Shown piece after piece: positions 1 through 11,639 of a stretch of 40,491 nucleotides of DNA. The position numbers and the translations under genes are program-made. This DNA comes from Acanthaster planci (taxonomy: Eukaryota; Echinodermata; Asteroidea; Valvatida; Acanthasteridae): assembly GCF_001949145.1 (NCBI RefSeq), contig NW_019091443.1, positions 749,511-790,001 of the forward strand. The letters are read 5' to 3'. The stretch's first letter is position 1, and each line of letters begins with the position of its first letter. A model generated the notes under the pieces. That model searched no databases, was not told the origin of the DNA, and was given only the letters and a program-made list of their open reading frames with translations.

Positions 1-1741
1 CCCATGGGCGGGGGGGGGGAGGAAGGGAGGGCTAGGGTATAGAGGACCCATCAGACCGGGAGGTGAGCAGGGGCTGCCAGATGTCGCTGATGGAGAAGCC
101 GATGTCTTGAGGCACTGTGGGATATTTGGAGATTTCAGGCCACAGCCCATGACCTACTGACATGCATCAGTACCCAGGTGGATCCACCAGCTACATTGTC
201 ATTCCACCTGACTACACAGAAGGATCCATCACTCTCCAGTGCTCCCAGTTAGCTTATAAGCCCCACTCTCTGTCAGCATCTCTTTAGTCTCCTGACAACG
301 GACAGAGCATACTGTCCAAAACATTGAGTTTCCTCGCCGTTCTTTTCAGAACCATACAGACTCACAAAAGAGATCGTATCCTTGCATAGTGCTACCGCAA
401 GCCTTCCACCTTAATATCTCTGCAGCTAAAAACCTTCATTGGGTGAGACTTATATGTATATGTACATGCATCTCCTTATGTAGTTGCCCCCAATATTGTT
501 TTCCGTCAAGTTACCTTATTTTGTTTGCCTTACGTCATTTATTATTGCTGCGTCATTTGAAAACTCTGGTAGTTATTGTGAAAAACCTGTGTCATGATGT
601 TTTAAAGCAGTACCCTACTCCAACATGTGTTCAGAAGGTAACATTCCCTTGATGTGGATTATGTGTGCACTGTCTTGGGCTAAAAACAAATGAAATCAAA
701 GGAAAACCTTGCTATACTTTTGCATCCGGATCTTTGCCAAGTCTGTCCCTTCCTCAGTGGCTTGCAGTATCTGTTTAGCTGAAGCAAATCGCATGTATAG
801 ATCTCGAACTTCAACTGTTTTTGAAAGAAAAAGAAAAACCAATAGTGACATTCAAAAACAAAAAAGAACTGACTTATGTCTTCATGGCATTATCAAATGT
901 AAATAATCAAATTATTTATAAGTAGCAACTTGGCAATGGATTGCTTCCTGTGTTCATTTTAGGTGTTGTGCAGAAAGGATAGCATTACCGTAGATAATAG
1001 CTTCCTGCACTGTGTTTACCCTACCTGTACATGTACAGGTACATACTGTGGTGCACCTGCGAACCTCGATGGTGAAACTCTAGCGCCCCTATGTTTTACT
1101 TATTCTCATTGCCTTGCATTCCCAGGGTCTCTTATTTAGCTCAGCTATGCACAGAGAAATGTAGCAAAAATTCTAATTTTGAATTAAGTTATTCATGCTG
1201 CATTCTGGTGTGATCGCGTGTTGCTTCACTCTTTTGTCTTTGTGTTATCTCTGCTCAGTTTGGCATGTTGGAAATTCTAGCTGGTGGATTGAGTTGTAGC
1301 ATTGTGGCCCATCACCCCTATGTCTGAACCATTTGCCAGGTGAGACACCCCCATGTCCCTCGCCACTCTGATCCTGCTAACTAGCCCGGTCCTCTCTGTC
1401 TTTAAGCTGAGCCAATGGTGCATAGTGTAGGGATTCAATCATTGCACTCATCACAATGCAGCATGAGCGGCAGTGCAGTTGGACCAAACATGTACCACTA
1501 GCCCTGTCCAGCTGTTGCTTGTCACCATGATGGCCCGGAACAGCTTCAACCACAGCCAGATCAGTCTGAATGGTGAGATGTGCAATACACCCTACCGTAA
1601 CCATTCTGTTTGGAATTTCCAATGGTTCTGCCAAGCTCCAGTTTAGTTACACACAACTGCACCTCGTTAACTTTGCATCTCATGTGTTGCACCCAGTGTT
1701 GTAGTGCTCGTACTGGTACTCGAGTACTGTTTTCAGAGTAC
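1..1741. other. Left flank, no gene recognised
   Basis: This stretch lies outside the left inverted-repeat arm. Short open frames exist at 389-652, 709-906 and 1377-1634, but none shows a recognisable domain or composition. There is a poly-G run near position 10 and ACATGTACAGGTAC-type simple sequence near 1027. Just before the arm is a GTACT-rich patch (1708-1743). I see nothing else. Confidence 0.5.
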
Positions 1742-1750
1742 TTGTGTCTT
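1742..1750. repeat. Candidate 9-bp target-site duplication, left copy
   Basis: The word TTGTGTCTT sits directly before the start of the left arm (arm begins AGAGGGCAACC at 1751). The same word, in the same orientation, follows the right arm at 39393-39401. A 9-bp target duplication is known for Mutator-like and foldback elements. The direct orientation cannot be an extension of the inverted repeat. Confidence 0.55.
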
Positions 1751-3346
1751 AGAGGGCAACCTAATGCAGGCCTTTTTATAAGCTGGTCTACAAATTTTAA
1801 AGAACAAATTTCAAGGACAGAGAATAGTTTTTTATATCGGTAAATTATTTTTTGGTGGATCCCAGATTTTTACAAATGAAAAACTATTTTTCCGTTTTCG
1901 AATCTGAAAGGTAGACTGATCTGAGTACAAAAAAACAAAAACCACTTTCCCTTAACCAACGATAAATCACGCTGACCCTGGTTCCTCGTTATGTACAGCA
2001 TCAGGAGCACTTGTAAAGTCCGGCCCCCAACAGATGGAAATATTGTCTACTGATGAATTAAAGTATTCCCTCCTGATGATCATCATGTGAGCAAATTTGG
2101 TCAAAAGGGGTTATGTTGAACCTACAGATAAGTGGCTGCAGACTTAAATGTTAGGCCTGTGATAATGCACATCAGCGGGAATGAAAATGAAATAAAACGT
2201 AAGCCTTTTGAAACAAAATTGTTTTGTTTGTGGAATTTACAAGGTGTCTGTGGGCCATTACACAGCAGCTCAAATGTTAATGAAATAAAAAACAGTATTG
2301 CTTATAGACCTACATGTAAAATAAGCTACCAAAATTTCTTAATATCATTTGAGTCCAACAACTTGTGAAAACTCACAAAGGCATTCAATGTGTATGAAAT
2401 AGACCATGGAGGAATGTTTCTCTTCCTCCATGAATAGACAAAACATTGGTATGGTTGCCTAAAAGACATTCTGGAGTAATATCTATGGAGATCATTTTGT
2501 TGAAGAAGCGACTTGACAGCGAAACTTAGTGCATACCTTGATCTGCCTTCTCAATTATGAAGTAGAACTCTGATGGCGAAGTTTAGTGCACACTTTGATC
2601 CGCTCTCCCAATAAGGGGCAGAATTCTGATTACAAAGCTAAATGCATACTATGATCTGCCCTCCCAATTAAGGGGGCAGAATTCCGACATTGAAGTTTAG
2701 TGTGTACTATAATCAGCCCATACAAAGTTAAGTGTGAACTATGATTTGACCTCCCAATAAGGGGGAAAAATTCCGACAACAAATTAAGTGCATACTATGA
2801 TCCGCTCTCCCAATAAGGGGGCAGAATTCTGACAACGAAGTTACTGTTCTTTGATCCTCCTTTCATGTAACCAATGTATTTGGCAACGTCAGCACCATCT
2901 ACGTCCACAAGAAAATATAGTCTGACTTTAACTTCGTTATCAATTACCTATGAGATTCATTGAGGATTTGTGAACGATTTAAGTCAGAATGTGAACACAG
3001 GTAATTAAGCATCTATTTTTCGTATACTTCAGTTTCATTTTATGATGTATCATAAGAAACTACTTCTATGGCATAGTACTATTTATGCACTTGCAAGGCG
3101 GCTTTCATGCGTGCTGAGTAAGTTGTGACCCACACAAATGACTACACAACTCAAAGATTTAACGTAACTCGGGTGTTTGAGCACCGATTTTAGCAATCAA
3201 AGGGGGAAAATGTGGTTTCATAACTGGTCAAAATGGAATGCTACACTAGTTTTGAGCATAGTATGAAACTGGACTTGAGTTGAGGAAACTACAGGCAAAG
3301 CACACTCGCCACCCGGTCAAACCAAGGTCAAGCACTGTCTGCAGGT
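1751..3346 (+). repeat. Left arm of long inverted repeat
   Basis: The arm is matched in reverse complement by 35298-36343 plus 38392-38414 and 38998-39392. Clear anchors are GGCAACCTAATG at 1755 against 39371-39384, GGATCCCAGATTTTT near 1857 against 39268-39282, CAGATAAGTGGCTGCAGAC near 2125 against 39003-39022, and the tandem repeats at 2500-2850 against 35730-36030. The inner end is near GGTCAAGCACTGTCTGCAG (3330-3346). The arms are clearly diverged, so the structure is not recent. The left arm has about 80-100 bp (around 3185-3260) with no clear partner on the right. Confidence 0.85.
2500..2855 (+). repeat. ~57-bp tandem repeats inside the left arm
   Basis: About six degenerate units read roughly: GAAGTTTAGTGCATACTATG, then ATCTGCCCTCCCAATAAG, then GGGGCAGAATTCTGACAAC. 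Unit starts are visible near 2522, 2578, 2634, 2691, 2725 and 2779. The same units, reversed, lie in the right arm at about 35730-36030. Tandem repeats within long inverted arms are a known trait of foldback elements such as FB, Galileo and sea-urchin TU. Confidence 0.8.
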
Positions 3347-3939
3347 TCAAGCCAAGCTTGTGTGATGCAGGAGTTATTTTTACAAGTTTATTTGATGGAA
3401 AAAAGGGTTGATGGGCAAGCTACAACAAAAACAAAGAAGTAAAAATAATAAGTAAACGTAAAATTACCTAGATAGTACGTGGAAACGAGCAAAAGCTAAA
3501 AGGGAAACTATTAAACATAAGATTCAGTCAAGTTGAAGTCAAGTTTCAAGTCCTGAAAATTCTCAAATACAAATTCCTAGTCGAGGGAAATAACAGAGTA
3601 ATGAACACTATTAATGGAAACAGGGTCCTTAGTCAAGGATAACTTGCTTCCTAATCCACCTGATTAAATATTTGCAGCAGTCCAAGCAGAACAGTAAAAT
3701 TGCTGGCCACTGTCCTTCTGAACAATGAGTAGTGGGCCAAAATCTTAATACATACTAATGAGCTAGGGAGTAGCCCCCACCAGAGGACTCTGGTAAAACA
3801 TGAACAATCCCCACAGGTGGTCATCCTGTGCAGGTTGGTGTGTGTGCACTGATCACATAGCAACTACTCAAGCTGTACACAATCCTACTCACACAGCATC
3901 AATAAATTAACTTTCACAGGGTTGCGTGATGTGCCCAGG
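3347..3939. other. Spacer between arm and minisatellite
   Basis: This AT-rich stretch has no recognisable gene. The minus-strand frame at 3651-3863 (70 codons) has no family signature. I see no clear match to the corresponding spacer on the right side (34520-35297). Confidence 0.4.
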
Positions 3940-5290
3940 TAGCAAGCTTATATGGGGCCCTTATGGGAAAAACCAGGGGGACGTGGTCATCTGGGAAAGG
4001 GGGATGACCCATGCTTATCCCATATAGGGCCCATATGGGATTTCTCATATCAAGATCTACATGGGCTGACCTATTTGGGTCAGATCTCATACGGGTCAAT
4101 CCTGGGAAACCCCATATGAGATTCCACATGGGCCGACCCATATAGGTGTCATATAGGAAAAACATGGGCACACCCACATGGAAAATACCTGGGCCGATAC
4201 ACATGGGTAGTACATGGGAAAAATATGGGCACACCCATATGGGAACTACGTACGTGGGCTGTCCCATATGGGAATCATATGGATTAAACCTGGGCACACT
4301 CACATGGGAACTACATGGGCTGATCGACATGGGTATCAAAAGGGAAAAATGCAAGTACGCCCACATGGGAAGTTTGTGGGCAGGCCCATATGGGTATTGT
4401 ATTGTATTGTATTGGAACAAACCTGGACACAACTCGGGCTGATCCATGGGTATCATCATATGGAAAAATCCTAGGTACACCCACATGGGAACTACTTGGG
4501 CTGGCCCATGTGTGTATCAGATGGACAAACCTGAGCACACTTGCTTGGGAATTACTTGGGTCTATCCATATGGGAAAAGGACAGGCACGCCCAAATGGAA
4601 GTACCTGGGGCATTCCACATGGTCATATTAGGGGAAAAACATGGGCCCTCCTACATGGGAACTACCTTGGCTGACCCATATGGGTATCAGGTGGGACAAA
4701 CCTGGGCACACTTGCGTGGGAATTATCTGGGCCTACCCACATGGTTATCATATGGGAAAAACATGGGCACACCATATGGGTATCATAATGGGAGAAACCT
4801 GGGCACATGCCCCATGTATGGGAACTGTGTGGCTAGCCCATATGGGTATCATAAAGGGAAAAACCTGGGCACATATACCCCACGTGGGTATTACCTGGGC
4901 ATATCCACATGGGTATCATGCGGGAAAAACATTACTCTTACATGAGAACTACCTGGACCGATCCAAATGGGTATCATACGGGGAAAAAAATGGCACTCCT
5001 ACATAGGAACTACCTGGGCCGATCCACATGGGTATCATATGGGATAAACTTGGGCACTCCTACATAGGAACCACGTGGGCTGACCCGTACGGGTTTCAGA
5101 TGGGGTAAACCTTGGCACACTTGCATAGGAATTACCTGGTCGTATCCACATGGGTATCATGATGGGAAAAACATGGGCACACCATATGGGTATCATAATG
5201 AGAGAAACCTAGGCACATGCCCCATATATGGGAACTGTGTGGCTAGCCCATATGGGTATCATATAAGACAAACCTGAGCAAGGCTAATAG
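3940..5290. repeat. Minisatellite, ~61-bp period
   Basis: About 22 units carry GGGCACACCCACATGGGAAC, then TACCTGGGCTGACC, then CATATGGGTATCATATGGGA and AAAACCT. Unit starts at 4166 and 4227 are 61 bp apart, and other spacings vary by a few bases. Each unit holds the palindrome CCCATATGGG. The first ~200 bp (3940-4160) are more degenerate. The long open frames on both strands here are by-products of the repeat and not genes, because unit copies are open in several frames at once. Confidence 0.9.
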
Positions 5291-7715
5291 GAACACAGAA
5301 AGTGCTATCATGTTCTCTTGAAGTGACTGAAAAAAGGGCAAGGTGCATTCCTTTCATTACAACACAACACCATCCTTGCTCTCATAGTGTCACATAGTTT
5401 CATAATCATAATGCTGGATCATGGCCGGCAACTGGCAAAGCATGTCAGCACGAATACAAACCAATATGCATGTACATGTACATGAAGAACGCATCCACCA
5501 ATCCTGTGATATGCATGGCTTTTAATCGAAAGGCGGCAATTGTAAATGGCTGCGTTTCTTGAATTTGTTTTATCATCAATCATTCTTGAAAAAACCCTCA
5601 CAGATTCCAAACTCAACGGGGGAAATTGTTGACGAAAAGTGGGTACATCGAGCATTGACAGGAGCCAAGGTACTGTACGTGGGGTGTTTTTCACACACAC
5701 AGACCTCCGACAAAGCTGGGTTGACCTATGACCTTCATGGCTGTACATTCTGTGCATGATGTGTGCTAGCTTGCTGCACGTTTGAATTTACCGTTAGGCT
5801 TCCATGAACATTGTATGCGCTTACGTCAACTAACGTATAAGTTCGTGTAGTGTTTGGGCAAAACTCCGGATTAAAACTTTCATTTTTGCACGTGACAATG
5901 GATTGGTTGACAGTGTGACTGAAGAAGAGAGTTTTGTTGACAGGTGTTGTTGTGGATTGTTGAAAAATCAATACAACTAGTGTACAAGAATTTGTTCGCG
6001 GTGTTGTGCTACTGCCAGCGTGCATGATGTTAGCCATCCTTGCTGTGTGTAGAAAGCATAGCAAAGTTGCCAGGGATGTCATTGACAAGGAATGTTAGTT
6101 TCAGTTAACGCACTTCCATGCTTAAACCCTAACTGTTTTGTATTCAAATGTCATGATTTTCATTTAAAGCATTCTTATTCAATGATCAGGGTTTAAAGTA
6201 GGCTAACCAGTGCCAGTATTCCGATTCAGTTCAGATTTGTCAATTTGATGGCTGTAAATACAAAAGGCCAACAGAGTGCAGAGCAAAACTTCCATGAAAT
6301 CTGTATGAGCTACAACCTTGTCACATTTAGATGGCGCTTGCTAGCCAGGCTAAACTTCACTTGTAATTATACTGCGTGTATATATAGGCCCAGTTTACAT
6401 TTAGCCTTTTGTCACAAAACTTAATAAGCACAATAAAATATGCATTGGATTATGATACCTAAGACATTGGAAGTAATTTATTCAGCATGATTCTGCAAAA
6501 GAGTTCCATATGTGGACGCCACTTCACACCCTGTGCACAAACCAGAGTGGTCTGAAAAAAAGTCAAGTGTTTTCTAAGTGAGGCCTAAACAACTTTTTTT
6601 TCCCCTCCTAAATTGAATTTGTCTGGATATGTTTCTGCTTTCTGATTGCTAGGTCACTATAGGGAATAATTACCGGCGTCCATATATGGACTCTTCCCTG
6701 ATGCTGTATACGTACATACCTATGCCTACTTGCATATCATGAAGGATTTATTTAATACGCACAAATTAAAGCCACTTATGAGTTGTGACGTTGTAATGTT
6801 TAAGTTGAGTTTACATGATTAAGTTTCTTGTTCTGAAGTTCACATGGGCATGTCTTAGATCTTTCCGCTTTTCCTGTTTTTTTTTTTGCATGACAGGAAG
6901 GCTGTGTTTTCAATGTTGATTTTTTTTTTGGAGGTGTTAATATAGTGTGTGTTGATTCAGTTATAAACTTGCATACACTTTCTGAGAAACTCGTTACATA
7001 TATCTGCACATTTGTTGAATAAGAAAATCTGATTGTCAAGAATTCCTTTTTACCAATGCATCGTATATGTATTCTTAAGGTGTTAGTTATATCAGTCATT
7101 GCACAAGCACAAGTGGAACACGGAAAATTAAAATGTAGTGAGTCTGTGTTCCATGAACATAGTAAAGGATGTAAAGGGGCCTTTTACGTGCTTTACATCA
7201 AAAAGAAGACAAAAGATATACAGCGCAGAGAAAAAAGAGCAACACCAATGTACCATAATTCTACAATTTTATCTAGGGAGCATGGGAATTATTTGTGTTT
7301 CAACTTATTTCATTAACATTTACAGCAGGGTTTTATACTACAGGTAAAAAAGGAAATTGTTAGAATTGTGTGTGCATTTTATAAACACATGTTACGATCA
7401 GCATGAGCAAACACGCCACTTTTGAATTTACAGTCAGCTGTGAGTTTGCTTTTAGTGTAAAAATAGCGTAATGTGTCGAGTTAAAACAGCACATGATGCA
7501 GGGTTTGATATGGACCATGCAATATGGTTAAATATCATCATGCTTGTCATGAATCCACCAATAAAAACTGATAATTTAAGTTTGCCTGAAGACAATACTT
7601 TTTACTCATGCATTCTCCTTACCTTGAAACTTTAGAGCTCCATTTCAACAAACTATAAATTAAGAGGCTCTTTTCTATAGAAGAGATAAACATAATCACC
7701 GTGGTAGATGACAAA
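5291..7715. other. Gene-free unique or decayed sequence
   Basis: Short open frames at 5419-5757, 5735-6088 and 6800-7099 (minus) and at 5559-5759 and 7056-7316 (plus) show no domain or splice context I recognise. CATGTACATGTACATG simple sequence lies at about 5467-5482, and poly-T runs at 6879 and 6920. No RNA gene is seen. Confidence 0.4.
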
Positions 7716-8214
7716 TACAGGAAAAAAATAATTGATGACTCGCGGTGTCGTGTTGCTTGTAGCGACGTTTCGGCTGCTGGTGCTGCTAGCCTTCATCAGG
7801 CAACTGAAGTCTAGATGCTGCAGAGTCCGCTATATACCGCTGGACTGCGTCCTCCGCGTGCCACCCGCCGTGTATTGCGGACGCAGTACGGGTGACCTCA
7901 GCGGGCGTCGCACGCTCCACTCCATGGGCGTGAGGGGGTGTGTCCTCGGTGTGGCTCCGTTGCGCTCCGGTGCTCTTGTTGGCGGATGGTGGGGAGCCAG
8001 AGCCCAGGGATGTCGATGCCACTGTCCCTGTTGATGTTGTGTCCATTCGGGCGGATGTGGATGGCCTCCTTGACGCGTCTTGTGTACCAATGCTGGTCTT
8101 TGTCTACGCACTGCACGCTGTCCCCATTGGGGTGGTGACCAGCTCCCCAGGTGTGCTCGGCTACCACTGACGACTCCACACGGGAGAGTCTCACGTCACG
8201 CTGGTGCTGGAGCA
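7716..8214 (-). repeat. Left inverted copy of the Penelope 3' part
   Basis: Read on the minus strand, it encodes the tail of the GIY-YIG module, including HTWGAGHHPNGDSVQCVDKD and HWYTRRVKEAIHI. These correspond to HTWGAGHHHNWADMQCVDKD and HWYTRRVKEAIHI in the right-hand copy. The copy stops just before the endonuclease motif YIGETGR: similarity is lost upstream of the GCTGGTGCT near 8206-8214. It is therefore an inverted, 5'-truncated copy. Confidence 0.85.
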
Positions 8215-9277
8215 ACATTAACCGGGAGCAACGCATCGCCCTGAAGGCTCTACGGCAAGATCGTTCCATCGTGATCCTCCCCGCCGACAAGGGCCGTGCC
8301 AGCATTATCCTCGATGCCCACACGTACCGGGACAAGATGGGTGAGCTCATCTCCACGGGCCCTTACCGGAAATTGGCTTAGGACCCCACCGACCGACTCT
8401 GCAGGAAGATCACAGCCCAGCTTCTCGGCCTTAACAAGTCCGGAGATCTTGACGACACCACCTACCGGAAGTTACGCCCCATCAGCAAACAGCCTCCCCG
8501 GATATATGGTCTACCCAAGATCCACAAGCTGGGGACACCCTTAAGACCCATCGTCCCAATTGGGGTGGTGACCAGCTCCCTAGGTGTGCTCGGCTACTGC
8601 TGACGACTCCACATGGGAGAGTCTCACGTCGCGCGGAGTTCCTCTGTGGGCAGCACATCGACAGCCATGAGGTGTTGATCTCTTTCAACGTCATATCTTT
8701 GTTTACCAACGTCCTCATAGATGGCGCTTCCTGTGTGGCCCTTCGTCGCCTGGAGGAAGACCCCGAGTTGCCTGACCGGAAATCGCTCTCCCCTGCCGAG
8801 ATCGTCTCCCTACTAGAGTTTGTCCTGCGTTCCACGTATTTCCTGTACGATGGAGTGTGCTACGAACACACAGACAGGGCAGCCATGGGTAGTTCGGTGT
8901 CAGTAGTTATTGCCAATCTGTACATGGAATCGTTCGAGGAAGAAGCCCTGCAGAGTTGCCCACCCGACTGCCGTCCTACCCTGTGGAAGCAGTACGTCGA
9001 TGACACCTTTGTCATTGCACCACGGGATCAAGCCAGCCGTCTACTCAACCACCTGAACAGCCTCAAGCCCAGCATCCAGTTCACCATCGAGAGTGAGCAA
9101 GACAACAGCATCGCATTCCTGGACACCATGGTCCACAGGGAACCCGACGGCAGCCTGACCAGCACCGTGTATCGCAAGCCTACCCACACTGACCAGTACC
9201 TGGCTTTGACTCACACCACTCAGTGTCCGTCAAGAGTGGCGTGGCCAAGTGCCTACATGACCGCGCCTCACGCCTAG
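8215..9277 (+). pseudogene. Penelope-like reverse transcriptase (broken)
   Basis: This is the remnant of the reverse transcriptase that copies element RNA at the target site. N-terminal Penelope-type sequence is seen at 8215-8381 (ADKGRASIILD, then YRDKMGEL). After a frameshift comes [17 protein letters not shown] (about 8500-8553). Next is a foreign inverted patch at about 8556-8636, and then the palm in the frame from 8672. Palm motif A reads SFNVISLFTNV; the expected catalytic aspartate is asparagine (AAC at 8687-8689). The region with GSSVSVVIANLYME follows, and YVDDTFVI (8993-9016) carries the intact metal-binding DD. The conserved IAFLDTMV follows near 9110. The frame then runs out of phase after HTDQYL (about 9200). 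The patch, the frameshifts and the lost aspartate all say it is inactive. Confidence 0.9.
8556..8636 (-). repeat. Inverted endonuclease patch inside the reverse transcriptase
   Basis: The sequence from TTGGGGTGGTGACCAGCTCC through GGAGAGTCTCACGTCGCG repeats 8128-8200 of the left inverted copy in direct orientation, and the inverse of about 9700-9760. It sits exactly where the reverse transcriptase between LRPIVP and EFLCGQHIDS should continue, so it has replaced or displaced that part. A template switch during reverse transcription would explain it. Confidence 0.75.
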
Positions 9278-9591
9278 TCACCATACCCCACCACACAGCC
9301 GCCGACATACCCCACCACACAGCCGCCGAAAGACGCCGAATCACCACTGCCCTCACGGTGAGCGGGTATCCAACGTCCTTCATCCAGCAGTCATCAAGAC
9401 CCAAGACCAGCACCGAAGTGGAGCGACAGGAGTACAAGGCTTCCACCGTTCTTCTGTTTGTGGACGGTATCTCCGGACGGCTGAAGAGGATCCTGAAGGA
9501 CCACGGTGTCCGCACCGTGTTCCGATCATCCACCACCTTGAGGAACCAACTCGTGCGTCCTAAGGATCCCATCCCACCCAGAAGACACTGA
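9223..9591 (+). pseudogene. Penelope-like element, thumb/linker segment
   Basis: This frame continues the element after a frameshift near 9200. It holds the region between reverse transcriptase and endonuclease: ALTVSGYPTSFIQQ, then LFVDGISGRLKRILKDHGV and TLRNQLVRPKDP, typical of the segment linking the two domains in Penelope-like proteins. A 24-bp tandem duplication (CCACCACACAGCCGCCGA near 9290 and again at about 9313) adds the repeated peptide IPHHTAAD. The frame ends at a stop just before the cysteine pair CGDCD (about 9614-9628). Confidence 0.7.
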
Positions 9592-10063
9592 GGAGTGGTC
9601 TACAGGATACCATGCGGTGACTGTGACAAAGGTATACATCGGCGAAACTGGCAGACCAATCGGCGAGAGAATCAAGGAGCACCAGCACAACGTGAGACTC
9701 TCCCTTGTGGAGTCGTCAGCGGTAGCTGAGCACACCTGGGGAGCTGGTCACCACCATAATTGGGCCGACATGCAGTGCGTGGACAAAGACCAGCATTGGT
9801 ACACAAGACGCGTCAAGGAGGCCATCCACATCCGCCTGAATGGACACAACATCAACAGGGACAGCGGCATCGACATCCCCAGGTTCTGGCTCCCCACCAT
9901 CCGCCAACACAACCACCGGAGCACCAGAGCGCAACGGAGCCACACCGAGGACACGCCCCCTAACGCCCATGGAGTGGAGCATGCGACACACGCTGAGGTC
10001 ACCCGTACTGCGTCCGCAATACACAATAGTGGTACGCGTAGGACGCGGTCCAGCAGTATATAG
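9592..10063 (+). pseudogene. GIY-YIG endonuclease domain of the Penelope-like element
   Basis: This is the remnant of the nuclease that nicks target DNA for Penelope-like elements. The motif VYIGETGRPIGERIKEH is seen at 9632-9682, with the YIG core and the conserved arginine that follows. Downstream come HNVRLSLVES, HTWGAGHHHNWADMQCVDKD and RRVKEAIHIRLNGHNINRD, all characteristic of this family. The preceding CxxC-type sequence CGDCDK lies in another frame, so a one-base shift near 9630 separates it from YIGETGR. The end of the frame lies inside the right inverted repeat and is repeated in reverse at the left end. Confidence 0.9.
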
Positions 10064-10177
10064 CGGACTCTACAGCATCTAGACTTCAGTTGCCTGATGA
10101 AGGCTAGCAGCACCAGCAGCCGAAACGTCGTTACAAGCAACACGACACCGCGAGTCATCGATTATCTTTTTCCTGTA

Positions 10178-10567
10178 TAGGTTCTTTTCTTTTATTTTCA
10201 GGTGTCCTTATTTTATCACTGGGATCAAATTCTACCCCAAGCTCTCCACAAAGCCAACTCTTCTTGTACAAGTGTACACACTGAAGTTCCAAGACAACCA
10301 TATGATGACTGGATGAGTCTACGCGTATTTCTGAAAATCTTAAAAGAGATTTATTCCAATGTCTGTTCCGGTTTGCTTTAGCACCCTACATTTATGTGGC
10401 GTTCATAGACTACATGTATAAAGCTGGATTACTACTGCCCCCCCCCACATGGAAATCTCGCGTAATGTCAATGTATTGCCCATATTATGCCTATGTACTG
10501 CTGTCCAATCTGGGCCCCAGGTTAATCCCATGTAATGCCCATACTACTAACCCCGGACCCCACGTTA
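10178..10567. other. Spacer between the Penelope-like and piggyBac elements
   Basis: This is gene-free sequence. It includes a poly-C run (10438-10446) and repeated near-copies of a TAATG-CCCATA-TATG motif (10460-10560). Nothing further is recognised. Confidence 0.4.
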
Positions 10568-10582
10568 TTAACCCCTTCGCGC
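10568..10582 (+). repeat. TTAA-bounded left end of a piggyBac-like element
   Basis: TTAACCCCTTCGCGC starts at 10568, about 480 bp before the piggyBac reading frame. piggyBac elements insert at TTAA and commonly begin with CCC-type termini. The only similar end in the opposite orientation is at 26802-26816 (GCGTGAAGGGGTTAA), which reads TTAACCCCTTCACGC on the other strand: 14 of 15 positions agree. Confidence 0.6.
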
Positions 10583-11050
10583 TGCGAAGCAGCAAGAGCC
10601 GCGCCCTGAGCCAAGTCTAGTAACCGGGAAGCGGCTGCAGCCACATACCATACCTGTAACTTTTATTCAGTGTACACCTGTAATTATTGGGACCTTTGCA
10701 TTGAATGGAAATCTGGGGCAACCTAGAGTTCGATGATCCCCTGATACTTGGTAATTTTTTTTTCATCGAAACACCCCTTTGTCTTTGCTTGAATACCCAA
10801 GGTAATCTCTGAGGAGCAGAGCTCCAGGCAGTGGACAGGGCTTATGCAACGCATTTTGTGAGGGCCCAGAGCGTGATGAATGCAGGCCATTGACATGGTG
10901 CGCGCGCCATTGTTTTCGGCCCTGCTGGGTAGGGAACACATGGGCAGCACAGCAGTACCACGCACTCGGGGTATAGACGGGCCATTGCTCAGTGTAATTG
11001 GTTATTTGTTTCATCGGAAAGCTGCTTTTTCTGTGGTGCTGGGTATATAG

Positions 11051-11638
11051 TTGCCTAACACGATGTCTTCCAGCGACGAGGAAACTTTGACCGCGACTAG
11101 TGGTCCAGATTTCATGTCGGAATCTGAACATAGTTCAGAAAATGTAACTAGTGACAGCGATTCTAACGGGCAACCACCATTAGCGAGGCCTGCCAAGGTC
11201 AAGACTTCGTCCATTCAATGGACGGCTGATGACAACTTTCCCCGCCGACACGGCTTTCAAGGCACAGTGGGTGTTCAAGTACAAGAACTGGACAAGAACA
11301 GCACTCCTCTCGAAATCTTTGAGCTGTTTTTCACCCCAGAGCTGACATTGCACATTGCCAAAGAGACCAACCGCTATGCCGCTGAACACCCAAAAAGTCA
11401 ACCAGAAGCAAGCCCAAGTAACATGCGAAGCTGGTTCGACACAACACCAGACGAAATGTCAGTGTTCCTGTCCATGATGATAGTCATGGGACTGATTCCG
11501 AAACCCGACTTGAAGTCCTACGGGACGAGAGACTCAATACTTCAGACTCCGTTTTTTCCTGCAACCATGCCTCGCGACAGATTTATGGACTTGCTGGCCT
11601 ATCTGCATTTCGTCGATAACAGCCAAGTAGACAGATAA
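11051..11638 (+). pseudogene. piggyBac transposase, N-terminal part
   Basis: About 195 codons are open, with ATG at 11063 (MSSSDEETL). It begins with the acidic, serine-rich head typical of piggyBac transposases (SDEETLTATSG, SESEHSSEN), followed by the conserved start of the transposase domain: TPLEIFELFFTPEL, IAKETNRYA, then MSVFLSMMIVMGLIPKPDL and MPRDRFMDLLAYLHFVDN. A full transposase is roughly 550-600 residues; this stops just after LHFVDN. The catalytic core with its three aspartates is missing, and the C-terminal domain follows within a few bases in another frame. It is an internally deleted, non-autonomous copy. Confidence 0.9.
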
Positions 11639-11639
11639 G

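Larger units (their letters stand above)
7716..10177 (+). mobile_element. Penelope-like retroelement with inverted terminal copies
   Basis: The element is bounded by an inverted repeat of about 500 bp (7716-8214 against about 9680-10177) whose ends match to within a few bases: TACAGGAAAAA at the left, TTTTTCCTGTA at the right. Between them lie a Penelope-type reverse transcriptase and a GIY-YIG endonuclease on the plus strand. The left arm is an inverted copy of the 3' part of the element, and the minus-strand frame 7898-8356 reads the endonuclease tail again. Penelope-like elements are known to carry direct or inverted terminal copies like this. The element is visibly GC-richer than its surroundings. 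It has frameshifts and a patched reverse transcriptase, so it is inactive. Confidence 0.9.

Noticed and set aside
1-60. G-quadruplex or promoter in the poly-G run
   Set aside because: A single G run with no further G runs at regular spacing is not enough to support either.
3914-5006. Seven long overlapping open frames on both strands
   Set aside because: They are translations of the 61-bp minisatellite in several frames and contain no domain; the openness follows from the repeat unit.
5559-5759. Possible host exon (WVHRALTGAKVLYVGC)
   Set aside because: Short, without a recognisable domain, and the flanks show no convincing splice context.
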